From CAZAEB01 sp964484095 (GTDB lineage: Bacteria; Patescibacteriota; Microgenomatia; UBA12405; BS750m-G30), in NCBI GenBank assembly GCA_964484095.1, contig CAZAEB010000015.1, positions 1 through 12,623 on the forward strand: a DNA stretch of 12,623 nt. Reading direction: 5' to 3'. Numbering within the stretch: position 1 is the stretch's first letter; each line of letters opens with the position of its first letter. The translations under genes were made by a program, and so were the position numbers. The notes below the pieces were generated by a model. The model saw nothing but the letters and a program-made list of their open reading frames with translations, was not told the origin of the DNA and searched no databases. Below are positions 1 to 5,982 of the stretch, one piece after another.

Positions 1-1
1 G

Positions 2-388
2 TTGATTTATAACTTTTTGATTTCCTCGGGGAAATGGGGACGAACACCAACGGGAATTTTTCATGTTTGGGTTAAGCTCCGATCATCTAAAATGGAAGGC
101 GGCTCTCGAGCTCTGCGCACCTATTATTACTTGCCCAATGTTCCTTACATAATGTATTTTTACAACGAAGAAATTCCTAAACGGCGAGGCTTCGGCATTC
201 ATGGCACCTACTGGCATGATAATTTTGGTCACCCGATGTCTCACGGATGCATTAATATGAAAACCGAAGAGGCAAAACTTATTTATTATTGGGCTCAACC
301 AGATCTACGCGGCAAACAAAGTGCTTTTACCAACAAAGACAATCCCGGAACAGAAATAACCATCTACGGCGAAGCACCGCGAGAATAA
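2..388 (+). CDS. L,D-transpeptidase (YkuD domain), 5'-truncated by window edge
   Basis: C-terminal part of a YkuD-type L,D-transpeptidase, an extracytoplasmic enzyme family that forms peptide cross-links in the cell wall or attaches proteins to it through a cysteine acyl-enzyme. Counting from the first complete codon, the early segment ISSGKWGRTPTGIF matches the family's substrate-fold signature (S-S-G followed by TPTG). The catalytic block is complete: His67 in GIHGTYW and Ser80-His81-Gly82-Cys83-Ile-Asn85, with nucleophile Cys83 encoded at 248-250. The open frame runs off the left edge, so the TTG at 2-4 should not be read as the real start; signal peptide and upstream domains lie outside. 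It converges on abiEii, 42 bases away, with no clear terminator between. Family is confident; the physiological substrate is unknown. Confidence 0.92.
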   Translation: MIYNFLISSGKWGRTPTGIFHVWVKLRSSKMEGGSRALRTYYYLPNVPYIMYFYNEEIPKRRGFGIHGTYWHDNFGHPMSHGCINMKTEEAKLIYYWAQPDLRGKQSAFTNKDNPGTEITIYGEAPRE

Positions 389-430
389 CCTCCACTACAA
401 ATTACTCCTATCATCTTAAAGACTCTGTGT

Positions 431-1153
431 TTAGACAAACTTGCCGAGTTCGTTTACCAAAACTTCGTCAAAATTATTTATTAAACCATGCATGCTTTTA
501 GGCAAAAAGTCGCTTAATTCTTTTTTGAACGAAATATTCTTTTGCCTTAACTTCTCAGGAATTCTATCCAGCTTAGGACGTAATTCTATAGGAATCAAAT
601 TCTTCTTAAGTAAAAAATATATATCAAAAAAATCTCGGGGTTTCGATCGAGTCAAAGCCGCAGATAACTTTTCTTGCATTAACAGTTTCTCAGGCAGTAA
701 AGAAATTATATAAGATGGAACGAAATCATTAACAATTAATTGAATGTTGGGTTTTATTTTCCTCCCATTCCTTCTTGAACCTTGAATGGAAATTTTGATT
801 TTCTCACTATGCACTCTGAGTTCTAGATTTGCCAAATATCCACCCGTAGTCTCTTTAGATTCAATTATCTCCGGCGAAAGGTTATTTTTGTCTAAATTAC
901 TCACTACATTTAACAACACCTCCTCTAACTGACTAGTGATTATTTTAAATAAAGAAAAATCTAAATCCTCAGAATACCTTGGGCTTCCATAAACTAAACG
1001 CAAGGCGGTCCCACCTTTAAACAATATATTTTCTGCAATATTCTCGCGATATAAAAATGACAAAAAAATATTTTGGCAATATTCTCGATAAATATTAACT
1101 GGCGAAGTTTGGTATTTTATCACCAGCTTGTCCAAATTCTCTTTTTTAATCAT
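431..1153 (-). CDS. abiEii: AbiEii-type nucleotidyltransferase toxin
   Basis: Toxin half of an AbiE-type toxin-antitoxin pair (240 aa). The minimal nucleotidyltransferase signature is plain: FKGGTALRLVYG with Gly47-Gly48-Thr49, then SEDLDFSLF with metal-binding Asp63 and Asp65. The later family blocks are also present: QEKLSAALTR (Lys162, Arg169) and KPRDFFDIYFLL (Arg173, Asp174, Asp177). Known members transfer nucleotides to tRNA or other targets and arrest growth; the target here is unknown. The start ATG overlaps the stop of the antitoxin gene by four bases (ATGA) and no Shine-Dalgarno is visible, so translation is probably coupled. All recognised motifs are intact, so it appears functional. 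It could serve in phage defence or plain element maintenance; the sequence does not say which. Confidence 0.9.
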   Translation of the reverse strand: MIKKENLDKLVIKYQTSPVNIYREYCQNIFLSFLYRENIAENILFKGGTALRLVYGSPRYSEDLDFSLFKIITSQLEEVLLNVVSNLDKNNLSPEIIESKETTGGYLANLELRVHSEKIKISIQGSRRNGRKIKPNIQLIVNDFVPSYIISLLPEKLLMQEKLSAALTRSKPRDFFDIYFLLKKNLIPIELRPKLDRIPEKLRQKNISFKKELSDFLPKSMHGLINNFDEVLVNELGKFV

Positions 1154-1719
1154 ATTTTTTTAATAAGTTTGTCTAAATTTTTATTCTTAAACATGACAGC
1201 ATATTTTTTGAGCAACGGCCTGTTAATTCGCGAAAGTTCAAGACGATCATTGAGCCTTTTTTTCCCTAAAGAAACAAAATAAAGATAGTCGGCAAGCGCT
1301 TTTTCAGGATCAGCGATAAGATAGTTTTCTTTTTTAGAATAACCAGTAAATGCTTGTTTCTTAATTTTTAAATATTTAAAAACTTTTTCTTGAAATTCAA
1401 ACATTCTGGTTGGTTTAGTTGTAGCCGAAATAACAGGATAAACAACTTCGGGAATTATTCCATGTTCGGATAAAACAGTTTCAAAAGAAATGTATGAAGG
1501 ATTGTAAAGAATATTGGCTAATTCATAATTATGAGGTGGAAATTCTAGAAAATAATAAAAACCTCTTTTGGGGCTTGTCAGCAATTTCCTTTTTTTATAC
1601 CTCCATAAAATAGACTTTGCCGCTTCATAATTAAGGCTAGTAACCTGTTGGAAAATAATATTAGAAAAGACCTTTATATTTCTAGCTTTGAATAGTTTTA
1701 TGATTTCTGGGTATTTCAT
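1150..1719 (-). CDS. abiEi: AbiEi-type antitoxin / autorepressor
   Basis: Cognate antitoxin of the AbiEii toxin (189 aa). Residues about 1-60 look like the winged-helix DNA-binding part, with EAAKSILWRYKKRKLLTSPKRGFYY resembling a recognition helix and wing split by short loops. Residues about 75-170 form the AbiEi C-terminal part, including SFETVLSEHGIIPE and ADPEKALADYLYF, which recur in this family. Known AbiEi proteins neutralise AbiEii without stable binding (type IV) and repress their own operon by binding inverted repeats. Here the promoter region carries a perfect inverted repeat over the -10. First gene of the operon, followed with a four-base overlap by abiEii. The leader is about 25 bases and contains only a distant AAGGGG. 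Family assignment rests on motif pattern and pairing with the toxin. Confidence 0.85.
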   Translation of the reverse strand: MKYPEIIKLFKARNIKVFSNIIFQQVTSLNYEAAKSILWRYKKRKLLTSPKRGFYYFLEFPPHNYELANILYNPSYISFETVLSEHGIIPEVVYPVISATTKPTRMFEFQEKVFKYLKIKKQAFTGYSKKENYLIADPEKALADYLYFVSLGKKRLNDRLELSRINRPLLKKYAVMFKNKNLDKLIKKI

Positions 1720-1741
1720 TTAGTGTGTATTTCTACCCCTT

Positions 1742-1755
1742 TTCTGAAATCAGAA
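1742..1755. promoter_or_regulatory. Perfect inverted repeat over abiE -10/start: probable operator
   Basis: TTCTGA-AA-TCAGAA is a perfect 14-base inverted repeat. It overlaps four bases of the abiE -10 box and covers the predicted transcription start, where a bound repressor would block RNA polymerase. AbiEi proteins are known to autorepress through inverted repeats, so AbiEi is the obvious candidate. Binding itself is inference. Confidence 0.6.
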
Positions 1756-1780
1756 TATCATCTAATTAAAACTATGTCAA
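1752..1780 (-). promoter_or_regulatory. Promoter of the abiE operon
   Basis: On the minus strand the -35 TTGACA (1780-1775) is followed by 17 bases and then TATTCT (1757-1752), preceded by TG one base upstream, giving an extended -10. The expected transcription start is near 1745, about 25 bases before the abiEi ATG. This is one of the two best promoter matches in the window. Confidence 0.75.
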
Positions 1781-1786
1781 TCTCAT

Positions 1787-1799
1787 ATACAAGTTGTAT
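1787..1799. promoter_or_regulatory. Second inverted repeat between divergent promoters
   Basis: ATACAA-G-TTGTAT is a perfect 13-base inverted repeat lying just upstream of the abiE -35 box and about 45 bases upstream of the -35 of the divergent gene. It may be an accessory operator. Its sequence does not match the first repeat, and AT-rich palindromes of this size occur by chance, so confidence is low. Confidence 0.3.
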
Positions 1800-1843
1800 G
1801 CTTTTTAAGATATCAGTATCGAATATTTAAATAAACATGCCGC

Positions 1844-1872
1844 TTGAATCTTATAGGCTTTTCTATTAAAAT
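1844..1872 (+). promoter_or_regulatory. Promoter for an apparently leaderless mRNA
   Basis: TTGAAT (1844-1849), a 17-base spacer and TAAAAT (1867-1872) lie directly before the ATG at 1881, with only eight bases between. Transcription should start at or within two bases of the A of the start codon. No Shine-Dalgarno is present, which fits a leaderless message. Confidence 0.55.
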
Positions 1873-1880
1873 CAAAAAAA

Positions 1881-2693
1881 ATGATAGAAGCAGTTGAGCT
1901 ACTCGCCATTACTGATCAATGGGCAGACTTTCTCAATGCCCGAAGAATAGCTCCCACAACAGAGGAAACAGAAGGGAGACTTGCCGGCCGACAATTCATT
2001 GACTTTGTTCGCTTTCTTTCCCCTTCTGAAGATAATGATTTCTCGGAGTTTGTCGAATACGCTTCAGAACTCCCCCAAGAAAAAGTTGAACAATTTTGGG
2101 ACTTGTTTTCTCTGGTTTACTATGAGAAAGCTTCTGAAAATAAATATTCTGAAGCTATAAAAACAAGCGCTTTTCTCATCGGGGAAATACTTAAAGAAAT
2201 TAATAATCCAAACAAAAATTTATTGCCAGGCGATGAGAATTTATTAAGACAGATGGCTGCCGATTCAAGCTGGTGTTTATTCTATATTAAACAAGACAAA
2301 GACGGCATTGTCGGCTTGCGAAACTTCTCTGCAAACAAAATGATAGAAGCGATTGGAGAAAGAGAATCATGGTCGGCATTTACTTCGAAAACTAATAAAA
2401 CGGTTGTTTATGTGGAGAAAGAAGGCAGGCCTGAAGATATTGGCCGGGCTTGTTTTACAATTACACCTATTGACCCGGAAGGAATAACGGGAAGAAGAAA
2501 AACCACCTCTTTAACAAGATCTGCGGATAGGGCTTCTGTTCAAAAACCTATTGAAACAACTACTTTTAGGATAGAATACGATCGTTATCCCAACAACGGA
2601 GAAGACCGAAGAACCATTCGCATTGACATAAAAGAAAGAATGGAACCTAATGGACCGATTGAAAGATTTTCTTCAATTTCATTCCTAAATTGA
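1881..2693 (+). CDS. Unrecognised 270-aa protein upstream of rplJ
   Basis: I do not recognise a family. There is no signal peptide or membrane segment, so it is probably cytoplasmic. Residues about 1-125 look helical and acidic, for example FSEFVEYASELPQEKVEQFW and SEAIKTSAFLIGEILKEI. Residues about 135-190 are mixed. Residues about 190-270 look beta-rich, with a basic serine/threonine stretch (GRRKTTSLTRSADRAS) followed by strands such as TTTFRIEYDRYP and RRTIRIDIKERM. No catalytic motif stands out. The ATG at 1881 follows a promoter at leaderless distance and has no Shine-Dalgarno. Its TGA stop lies inside the -35 box of the rplJ promoter, so it is transcribed separately but packed tightly against the ribosomal operon. 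Composition and intact length support a real gene. Confidence 0.8.
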   Translation: MIEAVELLAITDQWADFLNARRIAPTTEETEGRLAGRQFIDFVRFLSPSEDNDFSEFVEYASELPQEKVEQFWDLFSLVYYEKASENKYSEAIKTSAFLIGEILKEINNPNKNLLPGDENLLRQMAADSSWCLFYIKQDKDGIVGLRNFSANKMIEAIGERESWSAFTSKTNKTVVYVEKEGRPEDIGRACFTITPIDPEGITGRRKTTSLTRSADRASVQKPIETTTFRIEYDRYPNNGEDRRTIRIDIKERMEPNGPIERFSSISFLN

Positions 2694-2717
2694 CAATAGC
2701 TTTAGATGTGATAATAT
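2690..2717 (+). promoter_or_regulatory. Promoter of rplJ-rplL
   Basis: A consensus -35 TTGACA (2690-2695), a 16-base spacer and TAATAT (2712-2717) with TG one base upstream form a strong extended -10 promoter. The -35 box contains the TGA stop of the preceding gene. Expected start is about 2724, giving a leader of roughly 54 bases, unlike the leaderless genes nearby. Confidence 0.75.
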
Positions 2718-2723
2718 GTTTAT

Positions 2724-2777
2724 GCCCGAAGACAGCAAGGACTTTTTTAAGGTTTAAAAATCTTGCCGAGGAGAAAA
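2724..2777 (+). promoter_or_regulatory. Ribosomal protein L10 leader (autoregulatory RNA)
   Basis: The untranslated leader contains CCGAAGACAGCAAGG (2726-2740) and CTTGCCGAGGAG (2762-2773). This pair matches the conserved core I know from bacterial L10 leaders, where free L10-L7/L12 complex binds and represses its own operon. GCAAGG (2735-2740) pairs with TCTTGC (2761-2766). Inside it, TTTTTAA (2744-2750) pairs perfectly with TTAAAAA (2754-2760) around a GGT loop. The distal side of the stem runs into the Shine-Dalgarno GAGGAG (2768-2773), so protein binding could affect ribosome access. Identity to the Rfam family is from memory, not a search. Confidence 0.75.
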
Positions 2778-3296
2778 ATGGTCAACCAAACAAAAGTATA
2801 CGAGGTAGAAAATATAAAAGCCACCATGGAGGAGGCTGAGAGTGTTGCCCTGATAGATTACCAAGGTTTAACAGCCGAGCAGGTTCGTGAGATGAGAGAT
2901 GCAATTAGAGAGTCTGGTGGATCAATGATGGTTGCTAAAAACACCTTGATTTCAATTGCTCTTAAAAATATAGGAATTGAGCTTCCCGAGACCTTAACCG
3001 GACCAACAGCGCTGGTTTTAGGAAACAAAGATGAGGTCGCTCCCTTAAAAGCAGTTGATGAGACTAGAAAGAAATATGAAAAGCCTAAGTTCAAGATTGG
3101 AATTTATCAGGGAAAGATAATTTCACTAGAACAGCTTGCTAAATTAATTTCTCTACCATCTAAAGATGTTTTGATTGGCATGATTGTCGGCGGCTTGGCA
3201 AATCCCCTGCAAAAACTAATCTACAGCTTGAAGTTTAATCAAACCAAATTATTACTTACTCTTAAAGCGTTAAAAGATAGCAAAGAGTTAAACTAG
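2778..3296 (+). CDS. rplJ: 50S ribosomal protein L10
   Basis: L10 (172 aa) anchors L7/L12 dimers to the large subunit to form the stalk that recruits translation factors. Recognisable blocks are SVALIDYQGLTAEQVREMR, the basic MMVAKNTLISIALKN region that contacts 23S rRNA, LTGPTALVLG, and the C-terminal helix from about residue 145, where L7/L12 dimers bind. I place the start at the ATG at 2778, with Shine-Dalgarno GAGGAG ending four bases before it. The in-frame TTG at 2763 is rejected because it falls inside the leader stem. The gene is followed 15 bases later by rplL. Expression is probably controlled by the L10 leader. Length is normal for the family. Confidence 0.96.
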   Translation: MVNQTKVYEVENIKATMEEAESVALIDYQGLTAEQVREMRDAIRESGGSMMVAKNTLISIALKNIGIELPETLTGPTALVLGNKDEVAPLKAVDETRKKYEKPKFKIGIYQGKIISLEQLAKLISLPSKDVLIGMIVGGLANPLQKLIYSLKFNQTKLLLTLKALKDSKELN

Positions 3297-3311
3297 AAGG
3301 AGGTGAAAATT

Positions 3312-3761
3312 ATGACTGACGATAAAAAAACAAAAGACAAAGCTAAGGCTAAGAAAAAAGAAACTAAGGCCAGTCCAAAATTAGAAAAAATTGTTGACGA
3401 TGTTGCCCAGCTTTCTGTTTTAGAACTTTCTGAGCTAGTTTCGGCAATGGAAGAAAAATTTGGAGTTCAGGCAATGGCTGCCGCTCCTGTTGCTGTCGCT
3501 GGAAACAGTGGAACTGATGCAGAAAAAGATGCCCCTGCTGAAGAGAAATCAAACTTCGTGGTAGTTTTAACAGATGGAGGAGCAAACAAAATCAATACCA
3601 TTAAGGCGCTAAGGGAAATTAAGCCTGAGTTGGGATTGAAAGAAGCAAAAGACATGACCGAAAAGGTACCTGCTGAAATTCTAGTCGATGCTAAAAAACA
3701 AGATGCTGAGGAAGCTAAAGCTAAGCTGGAAAAGGCTGGAGCTAAAGTAGAGCTTAAGTAA
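3312..3761 (+). CDS. rplL: 50S ribosomal protein L7/L12 with lysine-rich N-terminal extension
   Basis: Stalk protein L7/L12 (149 aa). From about residue 25, KLEKIVDDVAQLSVLELSEL is the dimerisation domain that binds L10. A flexible alanine/glutamate hinge follows at about residues 55-80. The C-terminal factor-binding domain begins at NFVVVLTDGGANKINTIKALRE, with the conserved LGLKEAKDM and a final AGAKVELK. Compared with the usual ~120 residues there is an extra basic N-terminal tail (TKDKAKAKKKETKASPK). The start is the ATG at 3312, six bases after a strong AAGGAGGTG; the in-frame GTG at 3303 lies inside that Shine-Dalgarno and is rejected. rpoB does not follow; a glycosyltransferase starts nine bases after the stop, with no terminator seen. 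Confidence 0.96.
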   Translation: MTDDKKTKDKAKAKKKETKASPKLEKIVDDVAQLSVLELSELVSAMEEKFGVQAMAAAPVAVAGNSGTDAEKDAPAEEKSNFVVVLTDGGANKINTIKALREIKPELGLKEAKDMTEKVPAEILVDAKKQDAEEAKAKLEKAGAKVELK

Positions 3762-3770
3762 AAACATTAG

Positions 3771-4862
3771 ATGAAAAAAAGAGTTTTGATTTTTACCACT
3801 TGCATGGGCCATTTTAGCCTTGCAGAGGCAATTGAAGAAAGTTTTTCTTCCCATGGCTGGAAAACAAAAATCCATTTTTCAAAGTTTAGTGAAGCTACTT
3901 TAATATACAAACCTATCTATCAATTACTCCCTTCTTTGCAGAAGCCCTTTTTTAAAGCTTCACAAAGTCCCAAGCTGAGAAAGATCTTTGATCAGTTTTA
4001 CTCTAACAGTAAAAGAAAAAGGGAAATCGAAAAAGAAATTAAACTATTTAAGCCCGACCTGATAATTTCTACCTATTTTCTCTACAGCTATGCTTTAGGA
4101 AAGCTAAAAGAAAAATATCAACATAAGTATTTTAATCTCATTGCCAATCCCAAAACTTACAGCCCAATTGAAGTAGACTCCAAGGCAGACACTAACCTTA
4201 TTTATGATAAGCAGGCGATAAGCAAAGCTGCCAAATGGGGATTTGATTCCAATATGTTCTCCCCTATCGGCTGGCCAACAAGAAAACAGTTTTTTACCAA
4301 GAGTAAAAGCAAGAAAGACAAATCCTTAACAATTCTTTTTTGCGGAGGAAGCTGGGGGACAAACTCAACGATAAAGTTCCTGCCTTGTTTTCTAAAGACC
4401 GATCAGAATATTAAACTAATTCTTGTTTCCGGATCAAACAAATTTCTTTTTAAAACTTTTTCATTTTTTAAAAAAGGGGTCGAAAACAATATTTTCTCCC
4501 CAAAAGGGAACTTGAACATTGATGTTTACCAGTTTACCAAACAGATTTACAAGCTAATATCAAAAGCTGATCTGGTCATCGGCAAAGCTGGTCCTAATCT
4601 TATTTTTGAGTCGGTTGCCGGCCAAAAACCATTTGTAGCTGTTTCCCATATTAACGGCCAGGAGGATGGTAACTTAGACCTGATAAGAGAGAAAAAACTA
4701 GGCTGGGTTGCCAATACCCCGAAAAAACTAACCCTGCTTTTAAAGAGTATTGCCGATAATCCAAAAATAATTGAAAAATATCAAACTAATATTCGAAAAG
4801 AAAGACAGTCAAATCAAGAATCTACCGAAAAAATTGTTAATATTGCCAACAAAATAATTTAA
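3771..4862 (+). CDS. GT28/MurG-like glycosyltransferase (MGDG synthase/UgtP type)
   Basis: A GT-B fold glycosyltransferase of 363 aa. The N-terminal half opens with VLIFTTCMGHFSLAEAI, corresponding to the acceptor-side glycine/histidine loop of MGDG synthase and UgtP-type enzymes, followed by KPDLIISTYF (94-103). The C-terminal half has LFCGGSWG (189-196) and the donor-binding segment ADLVIGKAGPNLIFESVAG (266-284), typical of the GT28 C-terminal domain shared with MurG. Such enzymes move a sugar from a nucleotide donor to a lipid at the inner face of the membrane; the acceptor here cannot be told. No signal peptide is present. It starts nine bases after rplL without a Shine-Dalgarno or clear promoter, so it may be read through from the ribosomal operon. 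It is not a canonical MurG. Confidence 0.82.
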   Translation: MKKRVLIFTTCMGHFSLAEAIEESFSSHGWKTKIHFSKFSEATLIYKPIYQLLPSLQKPFFKASQSPKLRKIFDQFYSNSKRKREIEKEIKLFKPDLIISTYFLYSYALGKLKEKYQHKYFNLIANPKTYSPIEVDSKADTNLIYDKQAISKAAKWGFDSNMFSPIGWPTRKQFFTKSKSKKDKSLTILFCGGSWGTNSTIKFLPCFLKTDQNIKLILVSGSNKFLFKTFSFFKKGVENNIFSPKGNLNIDVYQFTKQIYKLISKADLVIGKAGPNLIFESVAGQKPFVAVSHINGQEDGNLDLIREKKLGWVANTPKKLTLLLKSIADNPKIIEKYQTNIRKERQSNQESTEKIVNIANKII

Positions 4863-4890
4863 AAAGATGAGCTTTAACATCTGCTGGGCC

Positions 4891-4920
4891 TTGCAAGAAA
4901 GTTAACTTTCGTTCTATAGT
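4891..4920 (+). promoter_or_regulatory. Promoter of the dehydrogenase gene, leaderless geometry
   Basis: TTGCAA (4891-4896), an 18-base spacer and TATAGT (4915-4920) end six bases before the ATG at 4927. Transcription should begin at the start codon itself, and no Shine-Dalgarno is present. Confidence 0.55.
4897..4910. promoter_or_regulatory. Palindrome inside promoter spacer: candidate operator
   Basis: GAAAGTTAACTTTC is a perfect 14-base palindrome exactly between the -35 and -10 boxes of the dehydrogenase promoter, a standard place for a repressor site. It has no following T run, so it is a poor terminator for the upstream glycosyltransferase. No candidate regulator is identified in the window. 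Confidence 0.45.
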
Positions 4921-4926
4921 AATAGT

Positions 4927-5922
4927 ATGAAAATTGGTTTCTTTGAAAAGAGAGATTGGGAAAAAGATATCCTACCTGGTTATGCTGAAAAATTAGGAGC
5001 CGACACATTCGATCAAGAGATTGAAGAAGTTATTGAGGTGGCCAAAGATTATCAAATTATTTCTTGCTTTATTTATTCTAATTTATCTGAAAAAATTCTC
5101 AAGCAGCTGCCAAACCTTAAAATGATTGCCACCCGATCTACCGGGTTTGATCACATTGACGTTAAATACTGCAAGAAAAAAGGTATTTCTGTTTCTAATG
5201 TTCCTTCATATGGAGAAAATACTATTGCTGAGCATGCTTTTGCTCTTATTCTATCCTTGAGCCACCGAATAGTTGAAGGGTCACAAAGAGTCCGCCAGGG
5301 AGGATTTTCCCCTGCTGGCCTTACTGGATTTGACCTTAAGGGAAAAACTTTAGGAATTATCGGTGTAGGAAAAATTGGTTCCTGGATGATCAAATACGGC
5401 AACGCTTTTGAAATGGAAGTTTTAGGAGTTACTAAAACATCCCATCCGGATCAAGAAAAAAAATCCGGTTATGAACGAGTAAATCTTGAGGAGTGTTTGG
5501 AAAGATCGGATGTCATTTCTATTCATCTTCCCTACTCTAAATCAACTCATCATCTAATAAATAGAAGCAACATTCAAAAAGTAAAGCCAGGAGCTATTCT
5601 AATCAACACGGCCAGAGGACCAATAATCGAAACCGAGGCAATTTTGCTGGGAATTGAAAATAAAATACTATCCGGAGCCGGGCTGGATGTTTTGGAAGAA
5701 GAAGAAATTCTGGATGACCCTTCCGCTCTTTTTGATCAATTCATTTCCAAAGATGATTTAAGAGAACTGGTTACCGCTCATTTACTAAGAGAAAAGCCAA
5801 ACGTAATTATTACTCCCCATAGCGCCTTTAACACCAAAGAGGCGGTAGAAAGAATTATTAAAACAACCTGCGAAAATATTGAAGGATTTATTAAGGGCAA
5901 AAAAATAAACCATTTATACTAA
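4927..5922 (+). CDS. D-isomer-specific 2-hydroxyacid dehydrogenase
   Basis: NAD(P)-dependent cytoplasmic oxidoreductase (331 aa) interconverting a D-2-hydroxyacid and a 2-oxoacid, most like D-lactate dehydrogenases. The Rossmann motif is GKTLGIIGVGKIG with Gly146-x-Gly148-x-x-Gly151. The catalytic set is present: Arg230 in NTARG, Glu259 in LDVLEEEE and His298 in TPHSAFNT. TRSTGFDHIDV and NVPSYGENTIAEHAFALIL are also family hallmarks. Between Glu259 and His298 there is a slightly long insert, as in some D-lactate dehydrogenases. A role in fermentative NADH reoxidation is inference. The start is leaderless. The last 25 codons are partly duplicated downstream at 7781-7861: 41 bases (5851-5891) are identical there, after which the copies diverge. 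The present C-terminus may therefore be recombinant. Confidence 0.93.
   Translation: MKIGFFEKRDWEKDILPGYAEKLGADTFDQEIEEVIEVAKDYQIISCFIYSNLSEKILKQLPNLKMIATRSTGFDHIDVKYCKKKGISVSNVPSYGENTIAEHAFALILSLSHRIVEGSQRVRQGGFSPAGLTGFDLKGKTLGIIGVGKIGSWMIKYGNAFEMEVLGVTKTSHPDQEKKSGYERVNLEECLERSDVISIHLPYSKSTHHLINRSNIQKVKPGAILINTARGPIIETEAILLGIENKILSGAGLDVLEEEEILDDPSALFDQFISKDDLRELVTAHLLREKPNVIITPHSAFNTKEAVERIIKTTCENIEGFIKGKKINHLY
5851..5891 (+). repeat. Direct repeat, copy A (inside dehydrogenase 3' end)
   Basis: Forty-one bases encoding R-I-I-K-T-T-C-E-N-I-E-G-F plus two bases of the next codon. They are identical to 7784-7824, 1933 bases downstream in the same orientation. Downstream of the identical block the two copies still align codon by codon but with substitutions. 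Confidence 0.95.
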
Positions 5923-5962
5923 GAAAATAACTTTTCTTCTTCAAGCATGGTCTCTTTTTAGA

Positions 5963-5971
5963 TGGTATACT
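5963..5971 (+). promoter_or_regulatory. Extended -10 element before the membrane-protein gene
   Basis: TG-G-TATACT forms an extended -10 that overlaps the first possible ATG (5962). Transcripts would begin near 5978, so the usable start would be the second in-frame ATG at 5983. No good -35 is seen, as is common with extended -10 promoters. Confidence 0.4.
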
Positions 5972-5982
5972 TTTCCAGAAAT

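Noticed and set aside
83..298. Minus-strand open frame across the L,D-transpeptidase
   Set aside because: It covers the conserved catalytic block on the other strand and has no initiation signals; it is a shadow.
2763..2777. Upstream TTG start for L10, and likewise GTG 3303 for L7/L12
   Set aside because: The TTG is within the L10 leader stem and the GTG within the Shine-Dalgarno; ATGs with correct spacing follow each.
3364..3655. Minus-strand open frames across rplL
   Set aside because: They are shadows of an alanine/lysine-rich ribosomal gene.
4897..4910. Palindrome as terminator of the glycosyltransferase gene
   Set aside because: The stem is short and AT-rich, no T run follows, and it sits inside a well-placed promoter.
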